Shown piece by piece: positions 41,061 through 44,108 of a stretch of 44,108 bases of DNA (its first letter is position 1; each line of letters opens with the position of its first letter). Both the position numbers and the translations under genes were made by a program. The DNA is from Acidobacteriota bacterium (GTDB lineage: Bacteria; Acidobacteriota; Vicinamibacteria; Marinacidobacterales; Marinacidobacteraceae): contig VXNL01000006.1 of assembly GCA_009840635.1 (NCBI GenBank), positions 1 to 44,108 on the forward strand. Direction: 5' to 3'. The notes beneath the pieces were generated by a model. The model was not told the origin of the DNA, did not search any database, and saw only the letters and a list, made by a program, of their open reading frames with translations.

Positions 41061-42362
41061 CTAGCCCTCCACCCCGAGCACGGCGGCGGCCGCGAGCGCG
41101 AGCGCCGCGGTGGAGCGCTCGAGCTCCTCGACCGGACAGTGCTCGTCCGGCCGGTGGGCCAGTTCCAGGATTCCCGGCCCGTAGGCGACGCAGTCCGGAA
41201 TCCCGGCGATCCGGGTCACGTGCTTGTGGTCGTAGGTTCCGGGGCTCGCCACCTCCTCGACCTCGACGCCGAGTGCGCTCCGCACCCCGTAGCGCACCGC
41301 CTCGGTGGCGAGCGACCCGGCTGGCGTCCGCACCGGTTCGACCGTGAGCAGCTCTTCGACCCGGTAGCGCCGGCCTGGTTCGCGGTCCGCACACGCCGCG
41401 ACCCGGCGAGCCACCTCTTCCCGCACCGCTTCGAGCCCTTCCTCGGGCAGGAACCGGCGGTCCACCACCAGTTCCGCCCGGTCGGGAACCTGGGGACTCT
41501 CGGTGCCGGCGCCTGCCTGTCCGCCCCGGATGCTGTTCACGTTGACCGTCGCCACGCGCGCCCCCTTCGGAACCACGGGGAGTGCGGTGCGCCGGGCCGC
41601 CAGCTCGGGGACCCACTCGTTCCGGATCTCCTCCAGAAGCGGGGCGAGGTCGGTAATGGCATTTCGGCCCAGAAAGGGCATGCTGCCGTGGGCGACCTCG
41701 CCCTCGGCGACGACCCGGAACCAGTACACCCCGCGGTGCCCGACGCACACCCGGCGCGAGCCGAAGGGTTCGGGAATGATCACGGCGTCGGTGTCGCGGG
41801 CGATCTGTCCCGACTCGGCCAGCCACGCGACGCCCGCGTGACCCCCGGTCTCCTCGTCCGCCGTCCCCGAGATCTCCAGGGTGCCGGTGAGCCGGGCGCC
41901 CGCCCGCTGGAGGACCGCCGCCGCAAAGAATGCCGCCGCGATGCCTCCCTTCATGTCGCTCGCCCCGCGGCCCCAGACGGCCCCGTCCCGAACGTCTCCC
42001 GAGAACGGGTCGGTGGTCCAGCCGGAGCCCGGGGGGACCACGTCGAGGTGTCCGTTCAGGTGAAGCCGCCGGCCGCCCTCCCCGAGCGGGCTCCGCAGCC
42101 GCCCGATGACGTTTCGCCGGGGCCAGGCGGCCGATCCGGGTGGGCAGGCCTCCGGCGGGGGATCGTCGAAGACCACCTCGAAACCGGTGCCGGCGAGCCG
42201 GCTGCCGAGCAGCGCGGCGCATTCGCGGTAGTTCTCCCCCGGGGGATTCACGGTGGGGATGCGGATCAGCTCTCCGCAGAAGGCGGCGATCTCGTCGCGG
42301 GCCGCCTCCGCCTGGCGAAGGATCCGCGCCTCGAGGCCGGCGGCGACCGGACGGAGCGGCAT
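41061..42362 (-). CDS. M20 family peptidase/deacylase (ArgE/DapE-like)
   Basis: The 433-residue enzyme has the M20 zinc ligands: LNGHLDVVPPG, WGRGASDMKGGIAAA (bridging Asp), TADEETGG (general base and ligand), IIPEPFG and DHKHVTRIAGIPDCV late. The VNSIRGGQ dimer-domain stretch is also present. It could be an N-acyl amino acid deacylase or peptidase; the family cannot be narrowed further. The start is ATG 42362, the first Met before the conserved N-terminus; the ORF extends further but overlaps the arsR promoter. It is divergent from arsR1 and precedes the antiporter. Confidence 0.88.
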   Translation of the reverse strand: MPLRPVAAGLEARILRQAEAARDEIAAFCGELIRIPTVNPPGENYRECAALLGSRLAGTGFEVVFDDPPPEACPPGSAAWPRRNVIGRLRSPLGEGGRRLHLNGHLDVVPPGSGWTTDPFSGDVRDGAVWGRGASDMKGGIAAAFFAAAVLQRAGARLTGTLEISGTADEETGGHAGVAWLAESGQIARDTDAVIIPEPFGSRRVCVGHRGVYWFRVVAEGEVAHGSMPFLGRNAITDLAPLLEEIRNEWVPELAARRTALPVVPKGARVATVNVNSIRGGQAGAGTESPQVPDRAELVVDRRFLPEEGLEAVREEVARRVAACADREPGRRYRVEELLTVEPVRTPAGSLATEAVRYGVRSALGVEVEEVASPGTYDHKHVTRIAGIPDCVAYGPGILELAHRPDEHCPVEELERSTAALALAAAAVLGVEG

Positions 42363-42410
42363 CGGAACCGAGGATACCGCCCCGGTGCGGCGGCTAGCCG
42401 TTGTCCGGAC

Positions 42411-42446
42411 TTGACTGACTGGCAGTATTTCGATAATATTGGAAAT
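42411..42446 (+). promoter_or_regulatory. arsR1 promoter/operator, leaderless
   Basis: TTGACT (42411-42416), 17 bases, TAATAT (42434-42439), then seven bases to ATG 42447. The predicted transcript therefore starts at or next to the ATG. An inverted repeat ATTTC (42427-42431) ... GAAAT (42442-42446), 10-base spacer, spans the -10 box and reaches the start codon: a good fit to an ArsR-type operator. Confidence 0.75.
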
Positions 42447-42863
42447 ATGGAAACAAAAGCAGCCGATTCCGCCGCCGTCGCGCTGGAATCGCGGTGCGCG
42501 CTTTCCGAGGAGAGCCGCCTCGACATCTTCCGCGTGTTGGTGCAGAACGGCGGGGGTGGGTTTGCGGCGGGAAGCATCGCCGGGCACTGCAAGGTGCCGG
42601 CGCCGACCTGCTCGTTCCACCTGAAGGAACTCACGAAGGGTGGGCTGCTGAGTTGCTGCCGCCACGGCAGATCCCAGATCTACACCGCGAACTTCCGCGC
42701 GATCCGGGCATTGCTCGGATACCTGACGGAACACTGCTGCTCCGAGGAGGAGTGCGACCACGAGGGGCCGTCGGCTGCGGAGAGCCGGCAACCTGGATCA
42801 GGCCGGGGGCCGGGAGCGGGCTGGCCGCTCCCGGCACGGACCGTGCTCGCGAACAAGGGTTGA
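42447..42863 (+). CDS. arsR: ArsR-family metalloregulator, paralogue 1
   Basis: The 138-residue winged-helix repressor has the ArsR core: LSEESRLDIFRVLVQNG, then APTCSFHLKELTKGGLLSCCRHGRSQIYTANF. The C-terminal sensor EHCCSEEECDH is like the CC...C arsenite site of the AfArsR type. Repressors of this family leave DNA when arsenite or antimonite binds. The last 25 residues (about residues 115-138) are a Gly/Pro/Arg tail encoded by a copy of a hairpin repeat. It is preceded by its own operator. The stop (42861-42863) overlaps the -35 box of arsR2. Confidence 0.92.
   Translation: METKAADSAAVALESRCALSEESRLDIFRVLVQNGGGGFAAGSIAGHCKVPAPTCSFHLKELTKGGLLSCCRHGRSQIYTANFRAIRALLGYLTEHCCSEEECDHEGPSAAESRQPGSGRGPGAGWPLPARTVLANKG
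42810..42834 (+). repeat. GC hairpin, copy 1
   Basis: A perfect 10-bp inverted repeat CCGGGAGCGG / CCGCTCCCGG with a five-base loop (gctgg) lies inside the 3' end of arsR1. The same hairpin with loop gttgg occurs at 43298-43322 after arsR2. It marks the tandem duplication. Confidence 0.8.
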
Positions 42864-42895
42864 CTTCCTGATCTGATTTCGATACTATTGGAAAT
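42860..42895 (+). promoter_or_regulatory. arsR2 promoter/operator, leaderless
   Basis: TTGACT (42860-42865), 17 bases, TACTAT (42883-42888), seven bases to ATG 42896. The inverted repeat ATTTC (42876-42880) / GAAAT (42891-42895) again spans the -10. The layout is identical to that of arsR1. The -35 box overlaps the arsR1 stop. Confidence 0.72.
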
Positions 42896-43252
42896 ATGGA
42901 AACGAGGGGGGCCCAATCGACTGCCGAGGCCCTGGAGATGCTCGGCGCCCTCTCGCAGGAGAGCCGGCTCGACATCTTCCGCCTGCTGGTACAGAGCGGG
43001 CCGGACGGGCTAGCGGCTGGCGCCATCGCCAGGCACTGTGAGCTGCCGGCGCCGACCTGCTCGTTCCATCTGAAGGAACTCAAGAAGGGCGGGCTCCTGA
43101 GGTGCTGCCGCCATGGCCGGTCCCAGATCTACACGGTGAACCTGCAGGCGATTCGGGATCTGCTCGACTATCTGACGGAACACTGCTGCACGGAAGACTG
43201 CGATCACGGGCCGAACGGCGCCGACGGCCGGCAACCGGAGGCGGCCATCTGA
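42896..43252 (+). CDS. arsR: ArsR-family metalloregulator, paralogue 2
   Basis: The 118-residue protein is clearly a duplicate of the gene before it: identical LPAPTCSFHLKEL (conserved except the preceding residue) and CCRHGRSQIYT blocks, with EHCCTEDCDH as the metal-site tail. Overall identity by eye is about two thirds to three quarters. It lacks the arsR1 tail. Operator and start spacing are the same, so both probably answer to related signals. Confidence 0.92.
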   Translation: METRGAQSTAEALEMLGALSQESRLDIFRLLVQSGPDGLAAGAIARHCELPAPTCSFHLKELKKGGLLRCCRHGRSQIYTVNLQAIRDLLDYLTEHCCTEDCDHGPNGADGRQPEAAI

Positions 43253-43297
43253 ACATTTTGCGACGGGCTCTGCTTGGGGTGGACAAATAACGAAGGT

Positions 43298-43322
43298 CCG
43301 GGAGCGGGTTGGCCGCTCCCGG
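43298..43322 (+). repeat. GC hairpin, copy 2
   Basis: Same 10-bp stem as 42810-42834 (CCGGGAGCGG / CCGCTCCCGG) with loop gttgg, 45 bases after the arsR2 stop. It may act as a terminator, though no T-run follows. Confidence 0.75.
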
Positions 43323-43408
43323 CGGTGAGCAGGAGCCAGGCGGGGGAGTTGCCACCCCCGGAACGAGACCGGAGTCCGGGCCGTTGTGCGCTGGTTGGTT
43401 CGGTTTCC

Positions 43409-43444
43409 TTGCGCGGAACTCTATATTTCGATAATATTGGAAAT
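43409..43444 (+). promoter_or_regulatory. third ArsR-type promoter/operator copy
   Basis: A weaker -35 (TTGCGC, 43409-43414), 17 bases, TAATAT (43432-43437), seven bases to ATG 43445. The inverted repeat is the longest of the three: ATATTTC (43423-43429) / GAAATAT (43440-43446). It precedes a non-arsR ORF. Confidence 0.68.
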
Positions 43445-43747
43445 ATGGAAATCAAAACACGAAAGTTGGAACGAGCGGATCCGGAATCCGCCGATGCCTG
43501 CTGGCTGGACGTCCTGACCGAGCCGATCCTGGCGGCGCTCACCCGCCTTCCCCAGTCGGTCGTCGCGCAGAGCCTCGGCAGCGCGAAGATCGCCGAGCGC
43601 TGCCACCTTGGCAGTTCGCGCCGCGGGTCACCTCATGTCCGGTTGCTGCGCACGTTGCCGCGGCACCGCACCCGCCGACGCTGCCGGCAGGAAGGCCGCC
43701 ATCCCAGGGTCATCTGTTACGGACCCCACGGATCCGGAGACCCGTAG
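43445..43747 (+). pseudogene. ORF under the third ArsR-type operator; possibly degraded or frameshifted
   Basis: The 100-residue ORF starts like its neighbours (MEIKTRK) but then reads ESADACWLDVLTEPILAALTRLPQSVVAQSLGSAKIAERCHLGSS, followed by a low-complexity Arg-rich tail with no recognisable domain. The first 55 residues look plausible as protein; the rest looks out of frame. Another frame from 43608 encodes HLMSGCCARC, so a frameshift is possible. No HTH wing is present. It may be a remnant of an ArsR-controlled resistance gene or a real but unknown short gene; I cannot tell. Confidence 0.35.
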
Positions 43748-44108
43748 GTCGGAATTCACGCGCCGGAGGCCGGACGCCTTCCGGCGCGGAGCGAAACGCC
43801 GGCGCGGACCGCTTCCTCCGGGCCGGGCGCGGCATAGAATCCAAGCCGTTCTGTCCCTTCGGCGAGCCCCAACAGCCGGTGGCAAAACCCGCGCGGCGTT
43901 CGCCCGGCGATGCATCCCGGCTGAACCACTCCGCTTCGCTCCGCTCTGCGTTGCGTTTCGGTCGGAATACACCCGGTATTCCTCCTTGAACAGCCTGTAG
44001 TGAAACTCGCGCGGCATTCGAACGGCGATGCATCCCAGCTGACCGCGCCTCTACGAGGCGCTCTGCGTTGCGTTTCGGTCGGAATACACCCGGTATTCCT
44101 CCCTCACG
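43748..44108 (+). repeat. gene-free repeat region with hairpins and a 117-base direct repeat
   Basis: No gene is supported here. A strong hairpin (43759-43788; 12-bp stem with one bulge, CGCGCCGG...CCGGCGCG) follows the last ORF. Two copies of a roughly 100-base unit, 43885-43986 and 44003-44103 (period about 117), share GGCGATGCATCCC, CTCTGCGTTGCGTTTCGGTC and a 7-bp hairpin GGAATAC-acccg-GTATTCC (43964-43982 and 44081-44099). The second copy ends at the window edge. Confidence 0.8.

Noticed and set aside
39399..42447. Long forward ORF running into arsR1
   Set aside because: The upstream 1000 residues are antisense to three real genes. Only the last 138 residues (from 42447) are arsR.
43628..44033. 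Reverse ORFs over the terminal repeats (MPREFHYRLFKEEYRVYSDR...)
   Set aside because: They are translations of the 117-base repeat units; the repeated peptide follows the DNA repeat, not a protein family.
43885..44103. Possible CRISPR array
   Set aside because: Only two units, each about 100 bases long with near-identical content; no short repeats with unique spacers.

Overview
The window looks like chromosomal DNA from a very GC-rich, Gram-negative (diderm) bacterium. A TonB-dependent receptor, an exported beta-barrel protein with one haem motif, a YceI-like periplasmic protein and several lipoproteins imply an outer membrane. bshA (bacillithiol synthesis), long BNR-repeat exported proteins, exported amidohydrolases and interspersed short palindromes of the 'gccggc-NNN-gccggc' type fit best with Acidobacteriota. 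This is an inference from gene content and style; Gemmatimonadota or a similar phylum cannot be excluded. No rRNA, tRNA, CRISPR array, insertion sequence or phage structural gene was found.

Layout. 0-10.5 kb is mostly housekeeping and membrane functions: the 3' end of mutL, a small membrane protein, a CBS-domain protein, bshA, a two-gene operon (family 5 uracil-DNA glycosylase plus a DUF523-DUF1722 protein), a hydrolase coupled to an MscS channel, an NCS2 nucleobase permease with an unusual C-terminal domain, then YceI, a CXXCH beta-barrel protein and a cytochrome-like lipoprotein. 10.5-20 kb holds a vapBC-type toxin-antitoxin pair, a giant BNR protein, an exported amidohydrolase, a TerB-like protein, an ECF sigma factor coupled to an anti-sigma/bactofilin-like membrane protein, and an ABC membrane domain without ATPase. 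20.2-29.9 kb is a tightly packed forward cluster: PDZ-hydrolase, beta-lactamase-like/VanX-like fusion lipoprotein, HEAT-repeat protein, sodium:solute symporter, AmpG-like permease and TonB-dependent receptor. It looks like a system that processes and takes up cell-wall peptides or D-amino acids.

29.9-34.3 kb is the most unusual segment. About 590 bases of lower-GC DNA, including a possible 56-residue Cys-rich ORF, precede two translationally coupled genes: an HTH protein with a C-terminal PLD-like HDRY...NSFN motif, and a 713-residue all-helical protein of no recognised family. This is the best candidate for an undescribed (perhaps defence-related) module. 34.4-42.4 kb returns to metabolic genes: cobO, an SDR/DUF2867 protein, a sialidase-like BNR protein, a Tat-exported class V aminotransferase, a CPA2 antiporter and an M20 peptidase.

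The last 1.7 kb has two tandem arsR paralogues and a third ORF. Each is preceded by nearly the same promoter/operator, in which an ATTTC-N10-GAAAT inverted repeat straddles the -10 box and the predicted transcript begins at, or within a base of, the ATG (leaderless). The window ends in gene-free repeat DNA, including a roughly 117-base direct repeat with internal hairpins.
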